64,000 nt of DNA, from positions 46,546,232 to 46,610,231 of the forward strand of contig NC_091154.1 of NCBI RefSeq assembly GCF_040958095.1, written 5' to 3'. How positions within the stretch are numbered: the first letter of the stretch is position 1; each line of letters begins with the position of its first letter. Position numbers and translations under genes: made by a program. Shown here one piece after another: positions 44,474-56,315 of this stretch. The notes under the pieces are model-generated. The model was given only the letters and a program-made list of their open reading frames with translations, was not told where the DNA came from and made no database searches. This DNA comes from Procambarus clarkii. Its lineage: Eukaryota; Arthropoda; Malacostraca; Decapoda; Cambaridae.

Positions 44474-46652
44474 TGTTGGGGGTTTCACCTCTCTATTATT
44501 CTCTACCCTTACTCTGGGGTAAGCAATAGTTATGCTCAAGGTAACTCACCGTAGCCCTGCGGGTCTTCCCTCGATCCTCACGGCGCCACTGCACGCCAGG
44601 AGAGTCTCCCAGTCAATCTTAACGGCCTCTTATTAAGAAAGAGTGAGAACACGACTCGATCACATCGACCGTCGTGTGCCCTCCCCAACAATAGGGCTCT
44701 ACGGTTAAACACAAGATCGCCAACTGGTGTTTAAGGTGGCCAGTAACACCCTCAGTGGACTGGTGTATTCAGTGGTAGCCTTGGCAAGGTCACACTCAAA
44801 GATCAGGAATCAGGCAGGTACTTATTGTTATCACTCTATGCTTACAGGTATAGTATAGCCACAAGATCAATGGAGGGGATGATAAAAACACAAAGAGAGT
44901 TTTGTATTTTACTTAAAATGTATGAAAGATGTCACAAGGCCACACAATAATCATAAATCAACTGATCCTGACTCGGCCGGTAATTCCCACGGATATTATG
45001 CGACCGCTAGAGGGCAACACTCTCCCCCTCCTCATCAAGTGTCAAGAACAGCTGATCGCAATGGCCTCTCCGCGCGAACTTTGCTTGTTTTCTAGATTCA
45101 CGCGCGCTGTTCCTTTAAATTTTCCAATATTACTAGAAACTCGCACACTCGATATTGGCACAAATAAACCGTATTACTCAGTTACACTGTACTCAGGCTC
45201 AAACAGTCTTTTCTACAATCAATGCTATAATGATTCACTGTAATGGCTTTACATTGTTCTTCACTCAACCATATATTATGAAATATTAACCCTGGAGTTT
45301 TCAGTACTTTCTCTCGTGGGCGATAACGCAATAATTCACTGTACTCACAAATGATTATTCACTGAATGAACAGACATATATATGGTATATAAATCAATCA
45401 TCAATACATGGAAAATAAATAGTTTCTGGGCACATAGCCTAACCTCCAAATACTGGCATAATATTATATATAATTTACCACTATATGTTCATATCAAAAT
45501 CTATAGAAAGATATACACAACACAGTAAATTTATCACTGGTTCCTGGTGCCTGTACACACCAATAATCAACATAAATAATACAAGTACTCTTGATAGTAC
45601 TGTCTAGCACCCTGGTGCTTTACCGTGACATAGGTGAGACTTGCTCACGACATATAAAATCTTCAGGCTAGATAATATAACCAAATAATATAGCTAACTA
45701 AAGGGGAATGGGGAGGGAACTAGAACCACCTACTTCACCCTATCCTCCGATGAGAGTCGAGATGTAGCTCCTGGTCCTCGTGTCGGGAACGCCCCCACAC
45801 TACACGTCGTCGTGTCCTACCAGAGCCTCTCGTCGTCCCACCGTTTAGCGCGTCGTCTCCGTGCCTCCTCACTGCAGGTCCGTCCTCCTCCTTGACTTCT
45901 TGAAGGTTGGAGTCGGACTCCTGGCCGTCGTCTTCTCCCAGCAACGGCTGTCGCCTACGTCTCAGCTACAGTCGTTCGGTTTCCCCAAATAGTCCTCTCT
46001 TCCTCAGCTACCCAGTGGCTCTGTCAGCCACTACGCTGTCACGAACTGGTGAATTGCCACAGACGTCAACATACGTCACTGCACGGCTTCACTGCTACTG
46101 GCACAGTACCTGACTGGAGCACTTGTTGCTCAAATAACCGTCAATTCCCTCTTCTGGTTCAACACATGAACTAGGGAAGACTTCTCAGAGTACTGGCGGA
46201 CTTCAGGTGACGCGTAAATCCACGGTAGTGGGAAACAGCTGTCCGACAGATAGGACCACTCGTCGCACGTCCGACCTCTATGACGTGTCGTGTCTTACTG
46301 CTGGCGCCAGCCCGGCGCGCTGGCCGGACCCCCTTCCTTCGTGACGTCACTTTTACTATGGGAGGTTTTCATTGGCTCCCGGTGCCACCTTGCTGTCGGT
46401 GACCAATCCGGTGCCACTGACGTCACACGGTTTTGGCGGGAGATCAGTGAGGCCAGCGCCATCTTGGCTCCCTAAAGGGCCTAAACCACAGGCCAAGATA
46501 TTACTATTTCACAAATTTCTCGGCTCTCCGAGAACACTTCACTCTCTCCCATATATCAAATTGTAGCCCGCAACGTAGAGAACGCTTGGGAAAAGCAGAC
46601 ATGACTCTTACTGCAGGCGTGGGAGAATTATAAGGGGGGGAACTCCGTCACA
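44474..46652 (-). repeat. 5' LTR of the element
   Basis: Direct copy of 39,137-41,315 with the same length and about two substitutions by eye. As the 5' LTR of a minus-strand element it should carry the promoter; no TATA position is called. Confidence 0.95.
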
Positions 46653-47614
46653 ATACGCACAACAGAAAGAAAGGGCAAAACAAATCACCCAGACTGGACC
46701 CCTGTTAGCCACTGGACTGTGCCAAATGAGAAAACTCGGTCGGTGGGAAACTGCGCCAAGAAAACTATTTTTTATTTTTTCGCATCCATTCAAAATGTGT
46801 GTGCAGTTGGTTGTGTACGTAATGGACTCCTAGGACCTCCAGTGAGAGGCAACCATCTCGGAAAAAATTACCAGAATGCCCTAGGGCTACTGGCTGGGTT
46901 AGTACTCAGTAAGCAACCAAGGGTGGCGCACGCACCTTTGGCTCTCAAACACCTGTCTGATGCGGTGTTGAAAGATCGCGCTCTGTCGGTGAAATTCAAA
47001 CCTTATTGTTTGAAGAACATAAGGGTCATGATATTGGTGAAGCTAGGCACAATAAGGACCTAACACAAAAGTCGGATGCAAGTGATACAGCACCTACTAG
47101 GACGATACAGCGAGAGTATCCAATTGTAGCTCTGAGCGCCACCCTTGCCCACCTATGCCATCTCCAATTTATATAGATGATACATAGATGAATCATTTTC
47201 TGTATTCAGTGATGATGCATCTGATACAAGTAGCATACATGAACAGTGTTAGCGGCTTCCATGGTGGCGTTTTCCATAGATATTTTCAAGAATAGCTGAA
47301 TCTCTTCCAGATTGACTGACACTCTTTGAGGCTGGCTAAACCTCATCCAGAATGCCTGAATCTCTTTTAGATTGACGGACAATCTTCAAGGGTGGCTGAA
47401 TCTCTTCCTGTAGGGGGACCTTACAAAGCGATCTTTTCAAGACTACCTTACAAATTGATCTTTTCCTATAATCTTTTCAATACTATCTTATGCTTTACAA
47501 GCTTGGTTACTACATACCACCTACATGTATGTGAGGGTGTACGTGAGTGGGTGTACGTGAGTACATTATTTTGCAAGAACACGAAGAAACAGGAAACAAA
47601 AAATCTATCTGTAC
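46653..47614. other. Unassigned DNA with a 114-codon frame
   Basis: The right flank of the LTR element. A plus-strand frame at 46,719-47,063 is open for 114 codons (contains LKHLSDAVLKDRALSVKFK) without a recognised domain. At 47,287-47,410 a degenerate repeat of about 60 bp (CTGAATCTCTTCCAGATTGA) occurs twice or more. The rest is AT-rich. Confidence 0.3.
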
Positions 47615-47860
47615 CTTGGGCGCCTGACAGCTGGGTGGACAGCGCTTTGTATTCGTAGTCCTGAGGTTCCGGGTTCGATCCCCGGTGGAGGCAGAGACAA
47701 ATGGGCAAAATGTTTCTTTCACCCTGATGCCCCTGTTACCTAGCAGTAAATAGGTACCTGGGAGTTAGACAGCTGCTACGGGCTGCTTCCTGGGGGTGGA
47801 GGCCTGGTTGAGGACCGGGCCGCGGGAACGCTAAGCCTGGAAATCATCTCAAGATAACCT
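47615..47860 (+). mobile_element. tRNA-derived SINE
   Basis: The tRNA-like head has a box B GGTTCGATCCC at 47,672-47,682 and an A-box-like CAGCTGGGTGGACAGCGC upstream (47,628-47,645). The body with CCTGTTACCTAGCAGTAAAT, TAGACAGCTGCTACGGGC and GAGGACCGGGCCGCGGGAAC ends near AAATCATCTCAAGATAACCT. I recall this body as a widespread decapod SINE. RNA polymerase III would transcribe it. Confidence 0.88.
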
Positions 47861-47989
47861 GCTGCAATGAGAGCGAAGTCGCGCGATGTACCATGGACTA
47901 CTTCGTTGATTATTACTCACTTTCGAAGTACTGAGTAGTCACCTATTTGTGCTTGCGGGGGATTGAGCTCTGACTTTTTGGTCCCGTCT

Positions 47990-48265
47990 CTCACCTGTCA
48001 ATCAACTGATGAACAGGTTCCTGAGCCTATTGGACTCTATCATATCTACACTTGAAACTGTATATAGAGTCAGCCTCCACCACATCACTGCCTAACGCAT
48101 TCAATTTGTCAACCACTCTGACACTAAAAAAATTCTTTCTAATATCTCTGTGGCTCATTTGGGCACTCAATTTCCACCTGTGTCCCCTAGTGCTTGTGCC
48201 CCTTGTGTTAAATATCCTGTCTTTATTTACCCTGTCAATTCCTCTGAGAATTTTGTGTATAATAC
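47990..48265 (-). pseudogene. LINE C-terminal fragment (third CR1-like family)
   Basis: Minus strand reads HKILRGIDRVNKDRIFNTRG, STRGHRWKLSAQ, IRKNFFSVRVVDKLNALGSD and VEADSIYSFK. The RVVDxxN...VVEA...SFK pattern is the C-terminal signature of CR1-like LINEs, but the sequence differs from families A and B. Confidence 0.75.
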
Positions 48266-48479
48266 AGTGTGTTACTGTGTAAATAGTGTGTGAAACTGTA
48301 CATATTGTAATTTTTGTGAAATTTTAACAAGTAATATTGCAACAATAAGCATTTATTGTGGACACATTACTGACATGTATCACAGTTCCATGGAACATTA
48401 TGAACGTTCTACTGTATACATATTGTAAAGGACACAAATATGCATCATATATGATAAAAAACAAATAAAACCGCATTGG

Positions 48480-50290
48480 GAATACATAGAACTAATAATT
48501 GAAAATATATTTGTGGCAACACCCGGTGCTTGAAAGGGGCAAAACGCATTGGAGCAAGCATAGAAAACGACCTGGGACACTGGGCCCAACCCCAGGGCCC
48601 AGATGCAAACACAGAAAACACAAAACTGGGAGAAAAAAACATCTAAGCATTCCCAGAGGAACAGGAGAAGGACAGAATGCCCTAGAAGAAAGAACAAAAC
48701 AGAGAAATGGCAATGGGAGGATAAAACCTCCGTCAAGAGGCGAAAACCCGCCCCCAAAATGCGAGTGCACACTCCCAGGCACATGTAAACAATAAAACTC
48801 CAGCGCTGCCCTGTTGGCCAGGCAAGGAAGCGACAAGCAGAAAAGAAAATGGCCACCAAAATAAAAGGAGAGTCAACTGATGCAAGAGACTCAAAAACAC
48901 GCCAGCAATTGTGGGATAATAAAGAAGACGAGAGAGGGGAAAAAAACGCACAGAAGGTAGAAGGGGTAAACAGCCCCAGAACTGCTAGCGGGCTCTTCCC
49001 CCCCCCCCCCCACAGCCCTGGGAACTCGCAACAGAGACCCCAGGGGCAGAGCCATCCTCCACACCCTTCACCCCTGAAGAAAAGACAGAGTCCAGGGGAA
49101 AGGCAGCAAAGAAAGGGCCACTGGAAAGACCCAGAAGCATCACCAGGAGGAGCAGGCTCGAATGCCTCCATCCCCAACCCTAACTAGGCAGCCCCCAAAG
49201 GCACCCGAATCTCTATCACTAACTAAATCCTGCCCCGTCCCAACCCCGAAACCCGCAGACGGTTCGGAGCTGGGAACAGAGGGAGGGGAGGGAAGGGAGA
49301 GAGATAGAAAAGGGCTAGTCAACAATGACTAGCCAAAATGGGGCAAGCCCCGGGGGCATCCAGGTGGGAAACCAACTTAGCATGTTGCAGCAATCTAAAC
49401 CTAGCATGCAGTGCGGATGCTGCCTGTACTCTAACAGTAATGTCATCAGGAATAGTACTAGAGAACAAGCAGAGAACACGACTCGCAAGACTCCAGGTCA
49501 AAGGTGTTGTTGACCCAACAGGCAGCATGATGGAGGCAAAAGTGCTGCCTGTCACCCTGAGACAAGGGCACACAGAAACCTTCAAACCTGCACGAGGTGG
49601 GCTGGAACTCAGAAGACGCATCCGTAAGTTTACCAAATCCCGACAGGGTTTTCCAGGGCTTGTAGGCTGACTGCTACGGGAAGCCCGGGCAAGGTGTTGC
49701 TAACCGGTTAAGACCCGAAGCTAACAAAGGGGAGATCAAAACATTGAAACCCCTGTGACGTGTACAGTCACAGGGACCTAGCAGAGGGCCACCAAAATAT
49801 TTTACGTGGAACTATAGCCACACTAGGCAGACCCCCCACCAGGCAAGAAAAACAAAAACTAAAGAAAACCCCCGCAAAATTTCAACGTCCCCATAGGAAA
49901 CAGTAACCAGCCACCGCATAGGGGGGCAGGCTGCACAACACCTCGATGCCATAACCAGCAAAATACCGCTCCCTATCCAAGGCCAAACGAGGTCCATGAA
50001 ACCGCAGCTAGCCCTAATGGCGGAGTAAATGTCGAGCAACAAAAAACCCCCCTACTGAAATGGTTTTCCAAACACACCAGGGAAGGGAATCCTAACACTC
50101 AAGGGCAGTACTCACAGGGTGCCTAGGGAAGGATGCCTCTAAATGCATGCAGCCCTGGTACAGATGAGGACACCTGGCCACCACACACAACAACAACAAC
50201 ACTGCAGAGATCGCCATGATGGCAAAACACAGCTTTGGAATTCGAGGCCAGAGAAGACATCCGCCCCGGACCACAATGTGGTCTGGGGTG
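48480..50290 (-). pseudogene. DIRS gag region fragment, strongly decayed
   Basis: The minus strand matches 15,900-16,450 of the plus-strand DIRS copy by shared words: TGCAGCCTGTTGGGT-like near 49,515, GTCTGCGGGTTTCGGGGTTG near 49,250, and ATGGAGGCATTCGAGCCTGC near 49,170. The reading frames are broken; the 259-codon minus frame 49,177-48,398 has no clear domain and is a decayed reading. The right end stops at about 50,290 against the tail of the LINE. Confidence 0.65.
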
Positions 50291-52374
50291 GTCTACATTG
50301 TAATTACCTAAGTGTAATTACCTAAGTGTAGTTACAGGATGAGAGCTACGCTCGTGGTGTCCCGTCTTCCCAGCACTCTTTGTCATATAACGCTTTGAAA
50401 CTACTGACGGTCTTGGCCTCCACCACCTTCTCACTTAACTTGTTCCAACCGTCTACCACTCTATTTGCGAAGGTGAATTTTCTTATATTTCTTCGGCATC
50501 TGTGTTTAGCTAGTTTAAATCTATGACCTCTTGTTCTTGAAGTGCCAGGTCTCAGGAAATCTTCCCTGTCGATTTTATCAATTCCTGTTACTATTTTGTA
50601 TGTAGTGATCATATCACCTCTTTTCCTTCTGTCTTCTAGTTTTGGCATGTTTAATGCTTCTAACCTCTCCTCGTAGCTCTTACCCTTCAGTTCTGGGAGC
50701 CACTTAGTAGCATGTCTTTGCACCTTTTCCAGTTTGTTGATGTGCTTCTTAACACTTTCGCGCTTTAGATTAGAGATAACTCGTCACCGTTTTTTCTTAC
50801 GATTCCGCATAACAGCCTACTTTTCTAGTCCATCGAAAAAATATTTCTATAAATTCCATTTTTTAACCGAAATGGATAGGGATACTCTCAGATTTTTCTC
50901 CATGAAATTCCCGTTCTCCCTCACCGAACACATGGCATCAGGATCAGAAGCCTGAAGATGGTGGAGTGAAGAAAAAATGCTCAACTGTTGATCTTCAATC
51001 AACATAGACAGGGGTAAGTACACCTATTTGGAATTTTTTATCATCTATAAGAAGTTATATTATATACGTTTTGTAGAGAATTTATTTGCGAATTTTTTGG
51101 TACCAGAATGAATATTATATCACATAAACTTCTATGAGTAAAAAAAAAAAACACAAAGTATGTTTGGGGGTGTGGCGGGTGTGGCTCTGGGTGTGGCGGG
51201 GGTGTGGCAGTGGGTTCCCTTTAGCCGTTGATATATCCAACACGTGGGAAATATTTGTATGTGTTATGTATATATCTGTGTAGGGAATTTTACTGCGATC
51301 ACTGTCATACAAATTATAAAATGTTTCAACAAGTATAAACATGACAAACATCAAACGAACGAAAACAATGCGTTCGTTTCTGCCGCGAACGCATACCGAG
51401 CGACGTGGTTCTATATTTGGCGCTTCTCTTACACATGCTTTGTACAAATGTTATACATTTCATCTTATAGAAAATTTTATTGCGAACACATTGGTATAAA
51501 AAAGAAATACGTACATAGAAAAGTAGGGTCAGGAAACGTATAAATGTATAAACTTTCCAAGCATGATTTCCCCCCTGTGTTTTCGCCAGTGCGCTCGCGG
51601 CTAACTACTCTCCACTTCACACACTCTTGCAGGTGGGCGATTACCTATATTAAACATTCATATGCATATGTCCGTGTAGAGAATTTTATTGTGATTCCAA
51701 TGATACCAAAATTAGCGATGTAGGACAACTGTAGGCTTCGCAACCATTAAGAGAGTGGAAACATTTTGTTGCTGTCTGGCGCTCTCGGCGAGTGATCTGC
51801 ATAGTTTTTTATTTGGTGTTGATACTCCTTATGCTTGGGCGGCATTTTATAGGTATGCTCTTATAGACAATTTCATTGCGAACACAGTGATACCAAATTT
51901 AAATACGTGCGCCTTCAATTATTGTCAGGACAGTCAAAAGAGTGTACACTTTTTCGGTCTTACCGCGTAGGCGCGCGAAGTGCCGAAAGCATCTGGGGTA
52001 TTGATTTTTTTTGAGCGCCGAGAGCGCGAAAGTGTTAAGATATGGGCACCACACAACAGCTGCATATTCTAGCTTTGGCCTAACAAAAGTCATGAACAAT
52101 TTCTTTAGTATATCGCCATCCATGTAATTAAATGCAATTCTGAAGTTAGAAAGCATAGCATAGGCTCCTTGCACAATATTCTTTACGTGGTCCTCAGGTG
52201 ATAGTTTTCTATCTAGAACCACCCCTAGATCTCTTTCTTTATCAGAATTCTTTAAAGATTTCTCACATAATATATAGGTTGTGTGGGGTCTATGTTCTCC
52301 TATTCCACATTCCATAACATGACATTTATTAACATTAAATTCCATTTGCCAAGTGGTGCTCCATATACTTATTT
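50291..52374 (-). pseudogene. LINE family A, split by a TTAA element
   Basis: Minus strand 52,374-52,039 encodes MEFNVNKCHVMECGIGEHRP, LSPEDHVKNIVQGAYAML and VRPKLEYAAVVWCPYL. 50,748-50,291 continues with KLEKVQRHATKWLPEL through RRNIRKFTFANRVVDGWN to KECWEDGTPRA, a stop and the tail GTAATTACCTAAGTGTAGTT. The element at 50,753-52,034 lies exactly in TTCTTAAGATATGGG, a site intact at 8,388-8,402. The 5' end is cut at 52,375 by another repeat. Confidence 0.9.
50753..52034. mobile_element. TTAA-flanked element with internal repeats
   Basis: Inserted in the LINE with TTAA duplicated on both sides (50,749-50,752 and 52,035-52,038). Ends are CACTTTCGCGCT and its complement AGCGCGAAAGTG. No transposase. 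The inside holds five degenerate copies of an AATTTTATTGCGAACAC motif at about 51,080, 51,286, 51,473, 51,680 and 51,866, i.e. alternating spacings near 206 and 187 bp. A piggyBac-type non-autonomous element is the likely class. Confidence 0.85.
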
Positions 52375-52875
52375 CAACCCGTTCTCACACAAGACAGCAC
52401 ATATATGACTTAATGCTTAAAGTCAATATGTTGAATATGAATTAGTAAATATGTGATATATTCCCAGTTACTTTTTTTTCCAAGGCCCAAACTCTTCCTC
52501 ACGTACCATCTTGCGTCTCACAGTACCCGTCCGTCAACCTAGATAGCAGAATAGTCGTGATTGGTTCAATTATAAGGAAAATTGTACTTTTCAGGTCCCA
52601 CATGGGTTGTGAAATTTACCTACTATTGTCCATGCTCTTAGAATATTATAGATCAGCTACTTCCTATTGAAGGTTCGTAGTTTTGTTTTGAGAAATATTA
52701 GTTGTTCTTAGTAAATTATAATAAGCACTAAAAATTATTACATAGAATAACAGTCCTTCACCAATCAATATTATATACCATAGTTGGTGCTTTACAAATC
52801 TTTAAAGGATGTTTTGTAGGAACGCTAACAGAAAACGATGGTTCATTGGAATGTCTATGGGGTAAACTACTCTAA
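52375..52875. other. Unassigned AT-rich DNA starting with CAACCCGTTCTC
   Basis: The first bases equal the end of the MITE at 37,638 (CAACCCGTTCTC), and AAAGTCAATAT follows near 52,419, but the rest differs and no second end is found. No genes. Confidence 0.4.
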
Positions 52876-52879
52876 ACAG

Positions 52880-53200
52880 GATGGTATTGTGTCTACTATA
52901 CCAACTACAGGATCGGTATATTGTCCACTACCACCTGTTAGGTGAGTAAGGGGTGCAATACCATCCACAGGATGGGTATGAGGGTCACATCCACCCAGAG
53001 GATGAGTATGGGGATCACATCCACCCCACAGGAAGGGTATGGGGTCCAATACCACCCACAGGATGAGTATGGCGTCCACTACAACCCACAGGATGGGTAT
53101 GGGGCTCCAACCACCCATAGAATGGGTATGGGGCTCCAACCACCCATAAAATGGGTATGGGGTCCAATAACACCCACTGGATGTGTATATGGCGTCCATT
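52880..53200. repeat. Degenerate minisatellite, about 30-bp unit
   Basis: Unit like CCCACAGGATGGGTATGGGG + TCCAATACCA, 29-36 bp, about ten imperfect copies. Confidence 0.9.
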
Positions 53201-53204
53201 GCCG

Positions 53205-53514
53205 CGCGTCGAGCTCGAAAACCGCAGCATTCATCTCAAAACCATGCCTATTTCACGCAGATTCCTTAATAAACGTAAAAGTTTTATATGTCACAAGAAA
53301 GATAGAAATATAAGCTTCATTCTAAATACCTTACCATGGGCATATTTAAATTTAAACCGAAGATACGTGTACTTTTATAATAGCCGAGCTCCGACCCCGG
53401 ACAGATCGATCGACCGAGCAACTCTCTCTCAGAACAATGTTTATTTCACGTGAATTTGTTAGTAAACATATATGTTTTATATGTCTCAAGAAAGACAGAC
53501 ATATAAGCTTCACT
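53205..53514. repeat. Old satellite monomers (about 190 bp), left part
   Basis: About one and a half copies of a unit with TGTTTATTTCACGTGAATT, ATGTTTTATATGTCTCAAG, AAGCTTCACTTTAA and a GC-rich AGCTCCGACCCCGGACAG / GAGCAACTCTCTCTCAGA part. The array is interrupted at 53,515 by the TTAA element and goes on at 55,880. Confidence 0.8.
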
Positions 53515-53518
53515 TTAA

Positions 53519-55875
53519 CCCCTTAACTGCGTTGCCTCCAAATGTGACACCCCCGCAGTGCGCAGGAAATAAATTCTCTGGAAAAAATTCTTTTTTCTTT
53601 TTGAAGTGTCAAAAACCCTTCCCTCAGTATGGGTATGCAAAAAAAAAGTCGATATTGTACTTACTTTGGCTGCTATGGGGTCCGGAAGTTGGGGCGTGAC
53701 GTCATCATTCCCCGTGCGCCCGTGCCGTAAGCTCTCGGGGGCGGTGGGGCGCTCGGGGCGGGGCGCGCGAGTTGCCGCGAATATATTTTCGTTCATTTTT
53801 TGCGCACCTTTCCAAATACATTTTCATTGTTTTTATGTGCCAATCCAATGTATAATGAACACGTACACTATATTATCGCAGTACAACATCCGTACTGTCC
53901 TAGACACTGTGTTACGTGCATGAAACTTGTGTACACATATGCAGCACATATTTACTATGTATCATGCTAATTTGTGTATATATACAATCTATTTACACAC
54001 TATACACTGTCACACACTATATACATTCACCATCAACACATTCAGAACACCGCGTAGCAGCTGCTTCGTATGGGCCAATAGCAGCTGCCTCGTATGGGCC
54101 AATATCAGCTGCCTCGTATGGGCCAATAGCAGCTGCTTCGTATGGGCCAATAGCAGCTGCCTCGTATGGGCCAATAGCAGCTGCCTCGTATGGGCCAATA
54201 TCAGCTGCCTCGTATAGGCCAATAGCAGCTGCCCCGCATGGGCCAATAGCAGCTGCCCGCATGGGCCAATAGCAGCTGCCCCGCATGGGCCAATAGCAGC
54301 TGCCCCGCATGGGCCAATAGCAGCTGCCCCGCATGGGCCAATAGCAGCTGCCCCGCATGGGCCAATAGCAGCTGCCCCGCATGGGCCAATAGCAGCTGCC
54401 CCGCATGGGCCAATAGCAGCTGCCCCGCATGGGCCAATAGCAGCTGCCGCGTATGGGCCAATAGCAGCTGCCTCGTATAGGCAATAGCAGCTGCCTCGTA
54501 TGGGCCAATAGCAGCTGCCTCGTATGGGCCAATAGCAGCTGCCTCGTATGGGCCAATAGCAGCTGCCGCGTATGGGCCAATAGCAGCTGCCGCGTATGGG
54601 CCAATAGCAGCTGCCGCGTATGGGCCAATAGCAGCTGCCGCGTATGGGCCAATAGCAGCTGCCGCGTATGGGCCAATAGCAGCTGCCGCGTATGGGCCAA
54701 TAGCAGCTGCCTCGTATGGGCCAATAGCAGCTGCCTCGTATGGGCCAATAGCAGCTGCCTCGTATGGGCCAATAGCAGCTGCCTCGTATGGGCCAATAGC
54801 AGCTGCCTCGTATGGGCCAATAGCAGCTGCCTCGTATGGGCCATGAACACATTCAGAACACCTTGAGTGAGAGCAGCCACACCCAGCCAGTCTCCCTCAC
54901 TCCAACATCTTACTCGCCAACATTGCTCCTCCCACCATATTGCTATAGTTCTTATTACACATGTTCTATATACCTATCTACATGTTTTATTTACCAGAAC
55001 TATGCAAGTAAGCCGGTATTGTGTCCAAACAGTACAGTGGCCACCATACACTGCATGAAAAATCACACAGCAGACGACGCTACGATTACGTCACTTCCCT
55101 CACCAAAATAGCTCCTCTCAACATTCTCATGTTGCTGTTCTTACACTATATACACACACTATATATACCCATGTACATATGTGTTGCCCATAGCGAACCA
55201 CTAAGCTAGTATGGTGAGCAAAACAAGAGTGGCAGCCACACACACAATTGAGGCTACCTCAATTCTCGCCCTCCCTCCCTCATCAAAATTCCTCCTTCCA
55301 CAATACTACGCACAACGCTAATTATAACCACATTCCTGCTATTATCACAATCCTGGTCACTAATTCCTGTAAATGAATAATTGACCACACGTTTATTTTG
55401 AAAAAGAACCTAAGAAATCATTTGAAGATTCCTAGATGAACGAAATAATGCTCTGGTGCTGTGGCTAGCGCTGTGAACATCGTGAACAGCATTGAATCAC
55501 TGATATTTGAACATTGTACCCAGTCATTATCACACTCAGGCTCTAATATAACACTATCATAGCTAAATAATACAAGTTATATATATATTTTGACATTATT
55601 AGGCGATGCTGTGGTCACATGCTGAACAGCAGTGCTGTGCGCTCATGCTGCGAGCGCCAGCCTTGGTTGCTCACACACTACTGAGGCTCCCACACCCGGG
55701 AATGTGGACCACGATTTTTTTTAAAGATGGCGTCTGTTTACAAGAGCCCTGAGGAAGCTGATGTGAACCCCATGTAGCCGCGGGAGTTTTGAATGGAACG
55801 TGAAAAATACAAATACCCGGAGGCGCGTTGCGCAAACCAGACGTGAGCCTGCAGGCGCGTTGCGCAGTTTAAGGG
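53519..55875. mobile_element. TTAA-flanked element carrying a minisatellite
   Basis: TTAA at 53,515-53,518 and 55,876-55,879. Ends CCCCTTAACTGCG and (complement) CCCTTAAACTGCGC. The satellite unit it interrupts reads through when the element is removed (AAGCTTCACTTTAA then ACACTTTACTATAGACATA, compare AAGCTTCATTTTAAATACA at 56,060). It contains no transposase frame. It has AACACATTCAGAACACC on both sides of the 24-bp minisatellite, and internal repeats shared with the elements at 24,088 and 32,456. Confidence 0.82.
54054..54843. repeat. 24-bp minisatellite, about 33 copies
   Basis: Unit TAGCAGCTGCCTCGTATGGG + CCAA. Variants come in blocks: CCTCGTATG (54,054-54,225), CCCCGCATG (54,230-54,430), CCTCGTATG (about 54,470-54,550), CCGCGTATG (54,560-54,705) and CCTCGTATG to the end. 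Because the unit is a multiple of three, several frames stay open; these are not genes. Confidence 0.97.
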
Positions 55876-55879
55876 TTAA

Positions 55880-56315
55880 ACACTTTACTATAGACATATT
55901 TAAATTTCTAATGAAGATTATTGTATTTTAAAAATTACGGAGCTCCCACCCCGTACAGACTGAACGACAGAGCAACTCTCTCTCAGATCAATGTTTATTT
56001 CACGTAAATTCGTTAATAAACACAAATGTTTTATAAGTCTTAAGCAAGATAGAAATAAGAGCTTCATTTTAAATACATTACAATAGACATATTTATAGCT
56101 CAAGTGAAGATACATATGTTTTTATAGTAGCGCTCAGTAGCTTGTCGGGCATGGAGTGCAGACGCCTACGCACTTGCCGATATATTGTATAATTAACAAA
56201 GATACGCTAATAAAGCCTAAAATCTTATATGCCTCCAGAAAGACCGATATATGAACATTATTATAATTGCACCAAATGAAATATATCATGTTCGAGAACA
56301 AAGATATATCAATTT
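55880..56315. repeat. Old satellite monomers (about 190 bp), right part
   Basis: Continues the array with AATGTTTATTTCACGTAAAT, AATGTTTTATAAGTCTTAAG and AGAGCTTCATTTTAAATACA, then a second monomer with TATATGCCTCCAGAAAGACC and further divergent ones. More distant relatives are at 56,930-56,990 and 57,430-57,720. Confidence 0.75.

Larger units (their letters stand above)
39137..46652 (-). mobile_element. Young RT-less Gypsy-like LTR retrotransposon
   Basis: Two direct LTRs of equal length (2,179 bp) enclose a 3,158-bp interior in minus orientation. The same 4 bp ATAC stands before the left LTR (39,133-39,136) and after the right one (46,653-46,656), a target-site duplication. The interior has a primer site, Gag, zinc knuckle and protease, but the RT and integrase core are missing. 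A polypurine tract abuts the 3' LTR. Only two differences between the LTRs were noticed (40,349/45,685 and 41,160/46,497), so insertion is recent. It needs enzymes from another element. It is inserted next to DIRS DNA. Confidence 0.93.

Noticed and set aside
47621-47690. Functional tRNA gene
   Set aside because: The box A/B-like head is followed by the SINE body, and a full cloverleaf could not be drawn.
54010-54880. Two frames of 280 and 287 codons with CYWPIRGS or AHTRQLLL repeats
   Set aside because: The 24-bp minisatellite unit is a multiple of three and free of stops in several frames.
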